DNA of 64,000 nt from Paenibacillus sp. RC67 (GTDB taxonomy: Bacteria > Bacillota > Bacilli > Paenibacillales > NBRC-103111), in NCBI RefSeq assembly GCF_030020805.1, contig NZ_CP125098.1, forward strand, positions 848,001 to 912,000, read 5' to 3'. A program made the position numbers and the translations under genes. Of this stretch, positions 26,608 through 36,400 are shown in pieces. A model generated the notes under the pieces. It was given only the letters and a program-made list of their open reading frames with translations. It was not told the DNA's origin and ran no database searches. How positions within the stretch are numbered: position 1 is the stretch's first letter; each line of letters opens with the position of its first letter.

Positions 26608-27440
26608 CATTCTTTCTCCCTCATCATATTGCGATAATGCTGTGGTGAGAATTGCTCATGACGTTTGAACATTCGGGAAAAATAATGCGGCTCCATCCCA
26701 AGCTCGGATGCAATCTGAGCCTGGCTCATATCGGTGGTCAGGAGTAGGCGCTTCGCCTTTGCTATCCGGCTGTTATTAATGTATTGAATTGGAGACAAGC
26801 CCTGCATTGTTTTGAAAAATTGAATGAAGTAGTTCGGACTGTAATTGACGATCCTCGCAAGCTGCTCGACAGTTAGCTCCTCTGACAAATGATCTTCAAT
26901 ATAACGAATAATCTCATTATGCTTATCCAGGGACGGATTTGACGCAGGCTGCACCTGATCGGGCAAGCATTCGTCGAACAGCATGGTCACAATATCCGTT
27001 AACGCTGATTTGGCTTGAAGAGGTGCGAGAGGATGGGAGCTTCGGTACGCGTTCAGCAGGTCTCGGAACCGGTTCTTGAAGAGGGTCGCATCACCCAAAG
27101 GAAAGCAGCTCGGCATATCGAGCAGGTGAAACAGGTGCATCTCGCCCACCTTTGCCTGAAAGTGGCACCAGTATTTAAGATAAGGCTTCTCTGGGGAGGT
27201 TGAATAAGAATGAATGACGCCTGCAGGGAGCAGCACGATCTCACCCGGCCCTGGATGGGTTTCTCGGCCTTTGATCTTAAACCATCCTTCCCCGCCTTCA
27301 ATGAAATAGAGGCAGCAAAAGGGCGGAGCTACGTTCCAGTTTTTCCATTGCGGCTTGACCTGATTATAGCCTACCGTAAGCACCTCTAATTGAAGCTTTT
27401 GCAAATAGGAGCTTAACCAGTCGTATTCCTTTGGTTTCAT
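26607..27440 (-). CDS. AraC-family transcriptional regulator
   Basis: A 277-residue regulator. The N-terminal cupin-type ligand domain (CCLYFIEGGEGWF, PGEIVLLPAGVIHSY) is followed by two C-terminal HTH motifs (LTVEQLARIVNYSPNYFI, and SQAQIASELGMEPHYFSRMF). Such proteins usually sense a sugar and activate neighbouring catabolic genes. It is divergent from the beta-helix gene at 27700, and a pair of direct repeats lies between the two. Its 3' end meets the terminator of the preceding operon. Confidence 0.92.
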   Translation of the reverse strand: MKPKEYDWLSSYLQKLQLEVLTVGYNQVKPQWKNWNVAPPFCCLYFIEGGEGWFKIKGRETHPGPGEIVLLPAGVIHSYSTSPEKPYLKYWCHFQAKVGEMHLFHLLDMPSCFPLGDATLFKNRFRDLLNAYRSSHPLAPLQAKSALTDIVTMLFDECLPDQVQPASNPSLDKHNEIIRYIEDHLSEELTVEQLARIVNYSPNYFIQFFKTMQGLSPIQYINNSRIAKAKRLLLTTDMSQAQIASELGMEPHYFSRMFKRHEQFSPQHYRNMMREKE

Positions 27441-27600
27441 ACTTATCCTCGCTTTTTCCGTAGAAAAGAGTCTGATTGCTTGGTGAAATGCCCTGCTCGT
27501 ATAGCAGTTGAGTAGTCGAAGATTACCCAGACTTTGTTAGATGTCCAAAGTATAGCACAGGCTGCATTACGGTGGTTAGGACCAGCGCTCCATCAGAGTT

Positions 27601-27629
27601 TTGTGCATACTTGGCGGAGCATTGTGCAT
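27601..27629 (+). promoter_or_regulatory. Putative AraC operator (direct repeat)
   Basis: TTGTGCAT occurs twice, at 27601 and 27622, 21 bp apart, which is two helical turns and the usual spacing of AraC half-sites. The second copy abuts the place where a -35 would lie for the -10-like TAAAAT at 27653-27658, an arrangement typical of activator-dependent promoters. Confidence 0.5.
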
Positions 27630-27699
27630 TCCTCCCATAGCTCAGCGTGACTTAAAATGGAGAAAGGAAGGTTAAACGGAATCAGGGGGGAGTATACAC

Positions 27700-30063
27700 A
27701 TGAGTCCATCTGTTGTGGAAATTTACGTTTCAAGAATAGGGAATGACAGGGCAAACGGTACAAAGGAAGAACCTTACGACACCTTGGAAAGGGCACAGCG
27801 GGCAGCAAGATCAGCTTCTCTCAAAGGAGCTGCGGTAAAAGTATATGTTCAGGAAGGAACATACTATTTGGCGGAGCCGTTGGTGTTTACGGCTGAAGAT
27901 TCAGGTACGGAGGAAGCGCCTGTCGTGTACGAAGCGATAGGAGAAGAGGTGATCCTGAGCGGTGGAATCCGGCTGGAGCTGGATTGGGAGATTCATGAGG
28001 GATGCATTTTAAAAGCTCGGGTCCCGAAAGGTATGGTGACGGATCAATTATTCATAAACGGAGAAAGGTGGGATATGGCCCGATACCCGAATACATCTCC
28101 GGATGTTCGTATTTTCAACGGCTTTGCCGCGGATTGCATTAGTTCCGAAAGGGTAAGCCGTTGGACGAATCCCGAAGGAGGGTACCTTCATGTCATGCAC
28201 AAGCATTTGTGGGGGGATCACCATTTCCGCATAGTGGGCAAGGATGAGCATGGGCAGCTTATTTATGAGGGCGGCTGGCAAAACAACCGGCAAAAAGGGA
28301 TGCATGACACTTATCGTTACGTAGAGAACATATTCGAAGAGCTGGATGCTCAACGCGAATGGTATTGGGATGCGCGGGAAAATAGGCTTTACGTGTACCC
28401 TGATTCCAATACGGACATGGAGAACGCTTCCGTCGAAGCTGTATGTTTGTCCTGCTTGGTCGAGCTGGCGGGCAGCGAGTACGCACCTGTGCAGCATGTT
28501 CATATGCGAGGCTTTACATTTCATCATGCATCCAGAACGTTCATGGATAACAGGGAACCGCTGCTAAGAAGCGATTGGACGATATATCGAGGCGGAGCGA
28601 TAACGATTAGAGGTAGCGAGCGGTGCTTATTCGAAAATTGCCGGTTTATAGGGCTCGGCGGCAATGCCATATTTGTAGATGGTTATAATCGGGGCATTAC
28701 GGTTAGAGGCTGCCATTTAAATGAGATCGGAGCGAGCGGCATCGCCTTTGTAGGTTCTGCGGAAGCGGTGCGAAGTCCACTGTTCGAGTATGAGCAGCGC
28801 CAGAGCATGGACAGTCTGGATCTCACGCCGGGTCCACTAACGGCTGCATACCCTGCGGACTGTCTAGTTGAGGATTGCCTTATTACACGATGCGGTACGG
28901 TAGAGAAGCAATCGGCACCTGTGCAAATTTCGATGGCAATGGACATTACTGTTCGTCATTGTACGATTTACGATGCTCCTCGGGCTGGAATCAACATTTC
29001 CGAAGGCACATGGGGCGGGCATGTTATAGAGCATTGTGATGTATTCGATACGGTATTGGAGACAGGAGACCATGGCGCGTTCAACTCTTGGGGGCGGGAC
29101 CGCTATTGGGGCTTGACGGACATCGATTTGAATACACTACATGATGCGGAAGAAGTTGGGCAGACGGGTGAGAGAAGTCAACTCCCCCTGCTTGATGTAG
29201 TGAAGCCTATCGTGATTCGCAATAATAGGTGGCGCTGCGATAATGGGTGGGACATTGATCTGGATGATGGATCAAGTCATTACCACATCTATAACAATTT
29301 ATGCTTGTCGGGTGGCATTAAATTAAGAGAAGGCTTCTACCGGATTTGTGAAAACAACATTATGGTCAACAACTCTTTTCATCCGCATGTCTGGTATAAA
29401 GGGAGTCAAGATATATTCCGGCACAATATTGTGTTTGCCGAGTATGCCCCGATTCGAGTGCCACAGCCTTGGGGAGCGGAGTGCGACAGCAATTTCCTTC
29501 ATGTGCAGGGACAAGAAGAAGCGGAGGCAGCACTAGTCCTTCAGCAGCAGAGTAGAAGAGATGAGCACTCTATCCAGGGGGATGCACTGTTTATCGATCT
29601 GTCAGCAGGAGATTATCGAGTAAGAGAACAATCGGATGCGCTCCGAGTTGGTTTTGTCAATTTCGATATGAGTTGCTTTGGAGTGCAGCATCCGGATTTA
29701 TTGCAAAAAGCTCGTTCACCCAAGCTCCCGACCTATGCGGAGAAGGCCTCCGATTCAGGAAGAGATCCTAAACGGGTTCGATGGGGGAAGTGCTTAGTGA
29801 AAAACGTAGTCGGTTTAGGCGAAGTGTCCGCTGCAGGCCTGCATGAGGAGACCGGTGTCCTGCTTGAAGCCATGTATTGGGGCAGCTGGCAGCTAGAGGC
29901 CGGAATGCAGGCTGCTGATGTCATTTTGGAGCTGAACGGGCAAGGGATTGATTGCGTGGAGGATTTGTTGGCTGCCTATGAAGCTCTAGGGCGTGGCGAC
30001 TCGCTTCATTTGGTCGTCTTTAGAGGGCAGCGCGAGGTTAACATAGTAGCTGTCAAGCCTTAG
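27700..30063 (+). CDS. Parallel beta-helix protein with C-terminal PDZ domain
   Basis: A 787-residue protein. It opens with the IYVSRIGNDRANGT...EPYDTLERAQ pattern that introduces right-handed beta-helix carbohydrate-active proteins. Successive helix turns follow between ~250 and 600 (FENCRFIGLGGNAIFV, VRGCHLNEIGASGIAFVG, IEHCDVFDT). The last ~75 residues read as a PDZ domain (GMQAADVILELNGQGI, LHLVVFRG). No signal peptide is seen, which is odd for a polysaccharide lyase or glycosidase; the substrate may be an internalised oligosaccharide. ATG 27700 follows GGGGGGAG. Probably activated by the divergent AraC regulator. Confidence 0.8.
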   Translation: MSPSVVEIYVSRIGNDRANGTKEEPYDTLERAQRAARSASLKGAAVKVYVQEGTYYLAEPLVFTAEDSGTEEAPVVYEAIGEEVILSGGIRLELDWEIHEGCILKARVPKGMVTDQLFINGERWDMARYPNTSPDVRIFNGFAADCISSERVSRWTNPEGGYLHVMHKHLWGDHHFRIVGKDEHGQLIYEGGWQNNRQKGMHDTYRYVENIFEELDAQREWYWDARENRLYVYPDSNTDMENASVEAVCLSCLVELAGSEYAPVQHVHMRGFTFHHASRTFMDNREPLLRSDWTIYRGGAITIRGSERCLFENCRFIGLGGNAIFVDGYNRGITVRGCHLNEIGASGIAFVGSAEAVRSPLFEYEQRQSMDSLDLTPGPLTAAYPADCLVEDCLITRCGTVEKQSAPVQISMAMDITVRHCTIYDAPRAGINISEGTWGGHVIEHCDVFDTVLETGDHGAFNSWGRDRYWGLTDIDLNTLHDAEEVGQTGERSQLPLLDVVKPIVIRNNRWRCDNGWDIDLDDGSSHYHIYNNLCLSGGIKLREGFYRICENNIMVNNSFHPHVWYKGSQDIFRHNIVFAEYAPIRVPQPWGAECDSNFLHVQGQEEAEAALVLQQQSRRDEHSIQGDALFIDLSAGDYRVREQSDALRVGFVNFDMSCFGVQHPDLLQKARSPKLPTYAEKASDSGRDPKRVRWGKCLVKNVVGLGEVSAAGLHEETGVLLEAMYWGSWQLEAGMQAADVILELNGQGIDCVEDLLAAYEALGRGDSLHLVVFRGQREVNIVAVKP

Positions 30064-30105
30064 TCTTAGAAGCATTTTATATATGCCCTATTTGGCCAAA
30101 ATAGG

Positions 30106-30882
30106 ATGAAGATACTGCTGTTTCTCCATATACATCATGACCGGACAAAGGTACAGGAGTTGTCTGGCCCGGATGAATATTGTACTAGTGAGTGGGATTT
30201 TGCCAGTACAAGGAGGGATCCGGTGGTGTCAAGATTGGTTCCGAACAAATGGTTGAAAACAAATGTACTACGAAAGCATCGCGATGTTGCTCGTCATATT
30301 CCTGAAACAAGACTATACAACAGATCCGTGCTGGCGCGCATGTTGAATCAATACGGACGAGTTGTTATGAAGCCCTGCATTGGTACTGGGGGGCATGGAG
30401 CTGTTCTCATTTACAAGGAAGGATCTGGCTACACGGTTCATCATCGTGAGAAGATAATACGCAGAGTGAGCTTTGGGACTATGCTGGCCATGGTCGAGCG
30501 CATTCGTCATAGAAGGGCTTATCTGGTACAGCGGGGCATTGTATTGGCACGTATTTCCGGACGACCGGTAGATTATCGGGTGAAGCTGCTGCGGAGGCAT
30601 GGAAAATGGTTCACCAAGGCGATTGTTGGCAAGCTGGCTAAGCCGGGATTGTTCGTGACGAACATTTGCCGAGGCGGGACTCTACTGCGGGCTAACGATG
30701 CCCTTCGACGCTCGTTGTCCGTAGCTGCGATTGCCAAGAAGCATGAAATGAACAGGCTATCTTATCAGAGTATGGAGATGCTGGTTCGTGCGTTTCCAGG
30801 TATTGATATGCTCGGCTTCGACTATGGTATCGATATGCAGGGGAGAATTTGGCTGCTGGAAGTAAATACTCAACCGCATTAG
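30106..30882 (+). CDS. YheC/YheD-like ATP-grasp protein
   Basis: A 258-residue protein with the ATP-grasp signature of the spore-coat-associated YheC/YheD family: VVMKPCIGTGGHGAVLI (nucleotide loop), RPVDYRVKLLRR, and GFDYGIDMQGRIWLLEVNTQP (Mg2+-binding Asp/Glu/Asn). Family members link an amino acid or similar group using ATP; the coat role is family knowledge. Shorter than YheC/YheD (~360), lacking most of the N-terminal region. ATG 30106 has only AGG close by, so the start is unsure. The product ends shortly after the Glu-Asn motif. Confidence 0.8.
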   Translation: MKILLFLHIHHDRTKVQELSGPDEYCTSEWDFASTRRDPVVSRLVPNKWLKTNVLRKHRDVARHIPETRLYNRSVLARMLNQYGRVVMKPCIGTGGHGAVLIYKEGSGYTVHHREKIIRRVSFGTMLAMVERIRHRRAYLVQRGIVLARISGRPVDYRVKLLRRHGKWFTKAIVGKLAKPGLFVTNICRGGTLLRANDALRRSLSVAAIAKKHEMNRLSYQSMEMLVRAFPGIDMLGFDYGIDMQGRIWLLEVNTQPH

Positions 30883-30892
30883 CAAAGGAAGA

Positions 30893-30926
30893 GAGGGGCT
30901 CAGTTACGAGCGCCTCCTTTTGTTTT
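30893..30926 (+). terminator. Intrinsic terminator after the ATP-grasp gene
   Basis: GAGGGGCTC and GAGCGCCTC pair over 9 bp with one mismatch around a 6-nt loop, followed by CTTTTGTTTT. It separates the gene from the convergent ROK gene. Confidence 0.75.
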
Positions 30927-30961
30927 GCTATGATTTATTACGCAGCCTCCAAGCCAAGCTT

Positions 30962-32185
30962 TTATTTAACCATGCTGGATTGCTGGGAAAAATGGGAGAA
31001 TGACATATGACGATCGAGCGCCATATTGGCAGCTCCTAGTGCACCGCCGATTTCCTTGAATTGACCGATATGGACGGTTGTAGATGCAGACAGTTGGCCC
31101 ATCGCGCGCTGCCCCATCACTTTAACGGCTGTCTGCACATAGGAAGGGCAGTCCTTCGGAATGGAGCCGCCCAAAATGATGGCTTCGGGATTAAGCAGAT
31201 TGACCAAATTGGCCATTGTAATGCCCAGATAGGCAGCGGCGTTATGGACGACTTGAACGGCAAGCTCGTCTCCTTGCTCGGCTGCTTGGCAAATATCTTC
31301 AGCTTTGAGCATTTGCAGGTCAAAGCCTGGCTGCATATGGAGCGAAGAGGGGGCTCCCATCCGGAGAAGCTTGCGGGCTTCCAGCTCCATGGCTGGAGCG
31401 GCAGACATCATCTGCAGACAGCCGTTGTTGCCGCAAGGGCATAACGGACCGTCGACATCGACCGTCGTATGGCCGATTTCACCTGCGCCTCCCAAAGCTC
31501 CGTGAATTAATTCCCTATGGACGTAGATACCGGCTCCAATACCGGAATCGATCCCGATATAAATCATATGCTGATAATCTTTTCCTGCACCGTAGCGGCA
31601 TTCGGATAAACCGCGAGCTCGACTGCGGTTAAGGACAACGGTAGGCCAGCCCAGGGCCTTTTCAAGCATAGCTCCCAGCTCGACCTGCTGCCATCCCATC
31701 ACGGCGGAGCTGCGCAGCAAACCGTTATGCGTATCGACTAAGCCTGGTACGCCGACGCCCAGTAGAGGGATCGGACTTTTGTCTATTTTTTTAATAAAGT
31801 CAGGAATTTCACGTACCAGAGCTTGCACTGCCGCTTCTGGGGTAAGCGGGCTGAACGTGATCCGCTTCTTCTCGATGGTGTTGCCCAGCAGGTCGAAAGC
31901 GCCAAGCGTCCATGTCTGGTGGTTCAAATCGGCCCCCAATATCATATGGGAATAGGGGACAAGCTCCAGATTCGTAGCGGGCCTTCCCCCTGTAGATTGA
32001 CGCAGCACGGTTTCGTGAACTAGCCCTAATTCAATCAGTTCATTAATCGTCACTGAGATCGTCGCGCGGCTCAGATCGGTTAATTGAGTCAACTCGATAC
32101 GGGACATCGGGCCGTGCACTCTCAGCATCTGAAGGATCGCTGTTTTACTTCTCTTTTGATCCCATATTTTGCGAATGTTATCCAT
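30962..32185 (-). CDS. ROK-family transcriptional repressor
   Basis: A 407-residue protein. An N-terminal winged helix (ILQMLRVHGPMSRIELTQLT, RATISVTINELIELGLV) joins a ROK sugar-kinase-like domain with the zinc-binding motif CPCGNNGC and GHTT. NagC/XylR-type ROK proteins repress carbohydrate genes and are released by a sugar or sugar phosphate. ATG 32185 is preferred over 32206 because GAGGG lies at proper spacing. It is divergent from the lyase/sulfatase operon starting at 32594, which it probably represses. Confidence 0.9.
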   Translation of the reverse strand: MDNIRKIWDQKRSKTAILQMLRVHGPMSRIELTQLTDLSRATISVTINELIELGLVHETVLRQSTGGRPATNLELVPYSHMILGADLNHQTWTLGAFDLLGNTIEKKRITFSPLTPEAAVQALVREIPDFIKKIDKSPIPLLGVGVPGLVDTHNGLLRSSAVMGWQQVELGAMLEKALGWPTVVLNRSRARGLSECRYGAGKDYQHMIYIGIDSGIGAGIYVHRELIHGALGGAGEIGHTTVDVDGPLCPCGNNGCLQMMSAAPAMELEARKLLRMGAPSSLHMQPGFDLQMLKAEDICQAAEQGDELAVQVVHNAAAYLGITMANLVNLLNPEAIILGGSIPKDCPSYVQTAVKVMGQRAMGQLSASTTVHIGQFKEIGGALGAANMALDRHMSFSHFSQQSSMVK

Positions 32186-32363
32186 AAGCTTTCCCTCGCA
32201 ATTCATTTCGATCTCAAAATATTGCTAATGTAACCATATCAAAATTATCGCAAGTTAGCAATGGAGTCTGACGAACTAACATATAAAATTTGACGTAACG
32301 CACGATAGTATTAGGGATAATATACCCGTTATTTTATTATTTTATTCAATCTAAGTTTAGTTA

Positions 32364-32392
32364 TTGACATAAGTCAGGTGCAGACGTATGAT
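32364..32392 (+). promoter_or_regulatory. Strong sigma-A promoter of the polysaccharide locus
   Basis: Consensus TTGACA (32364-32369), a 17-bp spacer and TATGAT (32387-32392). Transcription would start near 32399, leaving a ~195-nt leader. The 408-nt gap 32186-32593 holds this promoter and the cre-like site; no gene is seen in it. Confidence 0.75.
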
Positions 32393-32442
32393 CAGGAGGA
32401 GAAGAAAAGCAGCCTGGATTGAATTTATACCTATGAAATATT

Positions 32443-32456
32443 TGATAACGTTTACA
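32443..32456 (+). promoter_or_regulatory. cre-like site downstream of the promoter
   Basis: TGATAACGTTTACA fits TGWAANCGNTNWCA with one mismatch. Located about 45 bp after the predicted start of transcription, it could act as a CcpA roadblock. The central AACGTT palindrome could equally suit another LacI-type regulator. Confidence 0.45.
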
Positions 32457-32593
32457 ATTATCGGAGTAAATCTTTAGCAGCATGATTCTATGCCATACAA
32501 CAGAAATAAGAATCGACTTGATTACTACTTATTTGCAAATGAAGCTTTCTGAGATTGAACCAGAATTGGAATATCGATAGGAGGACAGCAGCC

Positions 32594-34885
32594 ATGTTTC
32601 CTAAACCAGAATTAACGCCGCCGTCGGAGCATCCACGGTTATTTTTACGCAAGGAGCACCTGCCGGAGCTACGAGATAAAATGACAAGACTTGAGCTGAA
32701 GCAAGAGTGGGAACGGCTTATCAAGTACAGCAGCTACAGCATCGAGGAAGCGAACTCTGAGCATTGTCCTGGGGATGTATACGTTATTGAAGCTAATGCA
32801 TTGCTGTATGTGTTACAAGGTGATCAAGACGCCGGCATCAAAGCGAAGACTTTGGCACTCAGCAGCATCACCAAGAACTTCAATCCTAATTTCCAGGATA
32901 TTTCGAGAGAGATCGGCCGACTCATGCTGGCCGGGGCCATTGTTTACGATTGGTGCTACGATCTTGTGACAGATGAAGAACGGGTCTTTTTTATAGGGCA
33001 TTTCAAACGGCTGGCGGGACTGCTGGAGTGCGGATATCCACCTCTAAAAGAAGGGGCTTTTGTCGGTCACAGCTGTGAGTGGATGATTCAGCGCGATATG
33101 TTGGGTACAGGCATCGCCATTTATGACGAAGATCCGGAAATGTATGATTTGGCTGCGGGCCGGGTGCTGCATCAGATGGTTCCGGCTCGCAATTTCTTTT
33201 ACCCTTCGGGCTGGCATCATCAAGGGGACGGTTACGGGGGCGTGAGGTTTCAAGGGGAGCTGTTTCCTACATGGATGTTTGATCGAATGGGCTTTGGCAA
33301 TATATATGATGCTTCGCAGCGTGACGTTGGCTATCAGTGGATTTATACACGTCGTCCGGACGGCAAGCTGCTGCGCGATGGGGATACGACTCCGATCATG
33401 CTGAAGCAAACGAAGTATACGAGGCTTCATTTCATTTATTGGATATTGGGGGGCTATTACAAGGACCCTTATTTCATAGCCCAAAAGCAGGTGGATGAAG
33501 GGAGGCTGCAGGATAAGGATGTGTTATTTGCTTTCTTGTTCGCCGATCCGAATGTAGAAGCAAAGCCGCTTGACGAGCTTCCGTTGACCCGGTATTTCGG
33601 AGCTCCGACAGGGGTGATGGTGGCACGTACAGGTTGGGATACTGGAATGGACTCCAATGTGGTAGTGGCCGAGATGAAGGTGGGCATGTACCAGTATAAC
33701 AACCATCAGCATCTGGACGCAGGAGCGTTCCAAATTTATTACAAAGGCAATCTGGCTATCGATTCGGGCTCGTATAAAGGCTCATCAGGGAAGTATCATT
33801 CCCCGCACAACAAGTACTATTTTAAAAGAACAATTGCTCATAACACGATGCTTGTATACGATCCGAACGAACTGAAGCAGTATCCGTACGTCAAGGACGG
33901 CGGTCTTGTATGGCCTAATGTGAATGATGGGGGGCAGCGCTGGCCTAATGAAGGGCGTCCGCCTCTTACGCTGGACGATCTGCTGAACAAAGATTTCAAA
34001 CGAGCCGACGTGCTCGCTAATGCAATAGGTCCTGACCCGATCAAACCTAGCTACTCTTATCTGAAAGGGGACATAACCGCAGCCTATTCGAACAAAATGA
34101 AGCAGTTCCAGCGTTCGTTCCTCTTTTTGAATTTTAACGAAACGGAGCATCCGGCGGCATTGATCGTTTTTGACCGTGTTGTGTCGGCGAACCCGGACTT
34201 CAAGAAATATTGGCTGCTGCACAGCATTGAGGAACCTCAAATTGAAGGAAGTCGAACTACCATTTCCCGCAGCGAGGATGGATATAAAGGCCAACTGATC
34301 AACGATTCGCTGCTGCCTGCGAGGGACAATCAGGAGATTGAAAAGGTAGGCGGTCCGGGCAAGGAATATTGGGTGTTCGGAACCAATTATGTGAATGATT
34401 TTCCGGGTACGAAGGAGCAGGGCGAATGGCGAATTGAAGTTAGCCCGCAAGTACCGGCGGAAGAGGACTTATTCTTAAATGTTATGCAGATGAAGGATAT
34501 AGACGGTCCTGAGGCATTGCCGACGGAGAGAATGGATGGAGAAACCCTGATCGGCGTCAAAATAAAGAATTGGGTCGCGTTGTTCTCGAAAAGTGGGATG
34601 CGTTTGCAAAAGGATACTGTGCTTCCGGACATTTCTGATGGAGCACCCGACGGTGGGGCCAGCTTGAATTACATCGTAACTGACCTTGCGGCAGGCCAAT
34701 GGAGAGTGGAACAGGAGCGTGTTGGAGCCGAGGGTATGGGGTGGCAGCCTATTGTGTCGGAGGAAGTAACAGAAGAGGGCGGCGTTCTGCATTGGCAGGC
34801 TCAGGCAATACTCGGACGGATGCGCATCGTATATCAAGGTGGCGACGGGAGAGCAGATTCGGAATCAGGAGGTGTACAAGATTGA
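32594..34885 (+). CDS. Heparinase II/III-type polysaccharide lyase (cytosolic)
   Basis: A 763-residue lyase-like protein without a signal peptide. An N-terminal alpha/alpha toroid (~20-330, with CYDLVTDEERVFF and RNFFYPSGWHHQG) precedes a heparinase II/III-like beta-sandwich that begins around the NNHQHLDAGAF motif (~370), the usual His-rich active-site strand. Such enzymes cleave uronate-containing chains by beta-elimination. ATG 32594 follows AGGAGG; an earlier ATG at 32555 has no ribosome site. It overlaps the sulfatase gene (TTGA). A close paralogue is at 41201. Substrate unproven; context suggests a sulfated uronate polymer. Confidence 0.85.
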   Translation: MFPKPELTPPSEHPRLFLRKEHLPELRDKMTRLELKQEWERLIKYSSYSIEEANSEHCPGDVYVIEANALLYVLQGDQDAGIKAKTLALSSITKNFNPNFQDISREIGRLMLAGAIVYDWCYDLVTDEERVFFIGHFKRLAGLLECGYPPLKEGAFVGHSCEWMIQRDMLGTGIAIYDEDPEMYDLAAGRVLHQMVPARNFFYPSGWHHQGDGYGGVRFQGELFPTWMFDRMGFGNIYDASQRDVGYQWIYTRRPDGKLLRDGDTTPIMLKQTKYTRLHFIYWILGGYYKDPYFIAQKQVDEGRLQDKDVLFAFLFADPNVEAKPLDELPLTRYFGAPTGVMVARTGWDTGMDSNVVVAEMKVGMYQYNNHQHLDAGAFQIYYKGNLAIDSGSYKGSSGKYHSPHNKYYFKRTIAHNTMLVYDPNELKQYPYVKDGGLVWPNVNDGGQRWPNEGRPPLTLDDLLNKDFKRADVLANAIGPDPIKPSYSYLKGDITAAYSNKMKQFQRSFLFLNFNETEHPAALIVFDRVVSANPDFKKYWLLHSIEEPQIEGSRTTISRSEDGYKGQLINDSLLPARDNQEIEKVGGPGKEYWVFGTNYVNDFPGTKEQGEWRIEVSPQVPAEEDLFLNVMQMKDIDGPEALPTERMDGETLIGVKIKNWVALFSKSGMRLQKDTVLPDISDGAPDGGASLNYIVTDLAAGQWRVEQERVGAEGMGWQPIVSEEVTEEGGVLHWQAQAILGRMRIVYQGGDGRADSESGGVQD

Positions 34886-36339
34886 GCGATAAACCGAATG
34901 TAGTCATTATTATGGCGGATCAGCTGCGGTGGGATGCGTTTGGAGAGCACACGCCGAACATTAATCAGCTTAAGGCGGAAAGTGTCGTATTCGACCGGGC
35001 TTACTGCGCATCGCCGCTTTGCGTACCGGCTCGTGGGGCTTTTTTTACGGGGAAATACCCGAATGTCACAGGCTCTCTCATCAATCCATGGACGGAGCAG
35101 GAGAAGCAGCATGGTATGGTTCGAGCTGAGCATACCCATTGGTATGAGCTGCTCGAGCAGCAGTGGGACAGCTGGCATACCGGTAAGCAGCATCTGTTCA
35201 CCGAGCCGAAGCTCGAACATCGTGACGACAGCAAGACGCACTGGCTTCAGCTGGAGCAGCGTTATGAAGCTTTTCTTAAGAAGAACGGCAAGAAAAAGCC
35301 GGGCGGACCGACATTCCAAGGGCTTGTGCCCGAGCTTGCCTACGGAAAAATAACGAGGAAGCGCAAGTACTCGACTCCAACGATAGGGAGATATGAGGAG
35401 GACTTGGATTTCTTCTATGACGGTTTCATTCTTAACGATTCCTTGGAGGCGATTCGCAATAGAGACCGCAGCAAGCCGTTCGCGCTGAATGCGATGTTTC
35501 TAGCCCCGCACCCTCCGCTTGATATTCCAGAGCCGTGGTACTCCATGATTCAGGATGTGGATTTGCCCGAGAATGTCGGTGTGTGGGCGGATAATCAGTC
35601 TCCGCTGCAGCTGTACAATTTGACAGGAGTGCTGGGAACACCCTATACGCGTGAGGAATGGCAGAGAATCTGGAAGGTCTATCTAGGTCTGGTTGCGCTG
35701 CTGGACCATTGCGTAGGACAACTGATTGCCGAGCTGAAGCAGCAAGGACTATACGATAACACGCTCATCTTGTTTGCAAGTGATCACGGTGAGATGTTGG
35801 GCTCCCACAGATTGTGGCAAAAGATGTGTATGTACGAGGAATCGGTGAAAACGCCGTTGTATTTCAAATTTCCTACAGGGTTTACTCCTGCGTTGAATCG
35901 CACGGATGAGCTGGTCAGCAGCATAGATGTCCTTCCGACATTATGTGACTATCTCGGTGTCGAGACACCTCAAGGGGTATCGGGATTATCCTTAATGCCG
36001 CTAATTAGAGGGGATCGGGAGAAGCTGGACCGGGATCGCATTTTCATCCAGTTTGACGGAAATGGAGCGCGCAGCAATTTTCAGCGCTGTGTTATGGAAG
36101 ATGACTATAAGCTCATCGTTGATATGTTCAAGGATGAAAGCTTCATCGAGCTGTATGATGTTGTGAATGATCCGCAGGAAATGAACAACTTGGCTTTTCA
36201 ATTAGAAGAGCACGGTAGCCGGATCGAGAGCATGCTGGAGTGCTTGAGACGGCATATGCAAGAGACCAACGATCTGCTTGAAATGTCGGACAGTATGTAC
36301 GAAAGATTCCTCGCTGATTACTCAGAGTTTAAAACATAA
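34882..36339 (+). CDS. Cys-type sulfatase (cytosolic)
   Basis: A 485-residue type I sulfatase/alkaline-phosphatase-superfamily enzyme that would remove sulfate esters from imported oligosaccharides. The metal-binding start PNVVIIMADQLRWD is followed by the modification motif CVPAR, whose Cys47 must become formylglycine, and later ASDHGEMLGSH. The start is TTG 34882, 8-9 nt after CAGGAGGTG and overlapping the lyase stop. No signal peptide. No formylglycine-generating enzyme is encoded in the window, so maturation depends on a gene elsewhere. Confidence 0.9.
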   Translation: MSDKPNVVIIMADQLRWDAFGEHTPNINQLKAESVVFDRAYCASPLCVPARGAFFTGKYPNVTGSLINPWTEQEKQHGMVRAEHTHWYELLEQQWDSWHTGKQHLFTEPKLEHRDDSKTHWLQLEQRYEAFLKKNGKKKPGGPTFQGLVPELAYGKITRKRKYSTPTIGRYEEDLDFFYDGFILNDSLEAIRNRDRSKPFALNAMFLAPHPPLDIPEPWYSMIQDVDLPENVGVWADNQSPLQLYNLTGVLGTPYTREEWQRIWKVYLGLVALLDHCVGQLIAELKQQGLYDNTLILFASDHGEMLGSHRLWQKMCMYEESVKTPLYFKFPTGFTPALNRTDELVSSIDVLPTLCDYLGVETPQGVSGLSLMPLIRGDREKLDRDRIFIQFDGNGARSNFQRCVMEDDYKLIVDMFKDESFIELYDVVNDPQEMNNLAFQLEEHGSRIESMLECLRRHMQETNDLLEMSDSMYERFLADYSEFKT

Positions 36340-36400
36340 GAATGGAATCGAATGAATTTTTCTGAACTAGGATGAGTTGAACTTATAAGGAGAGAAAACA

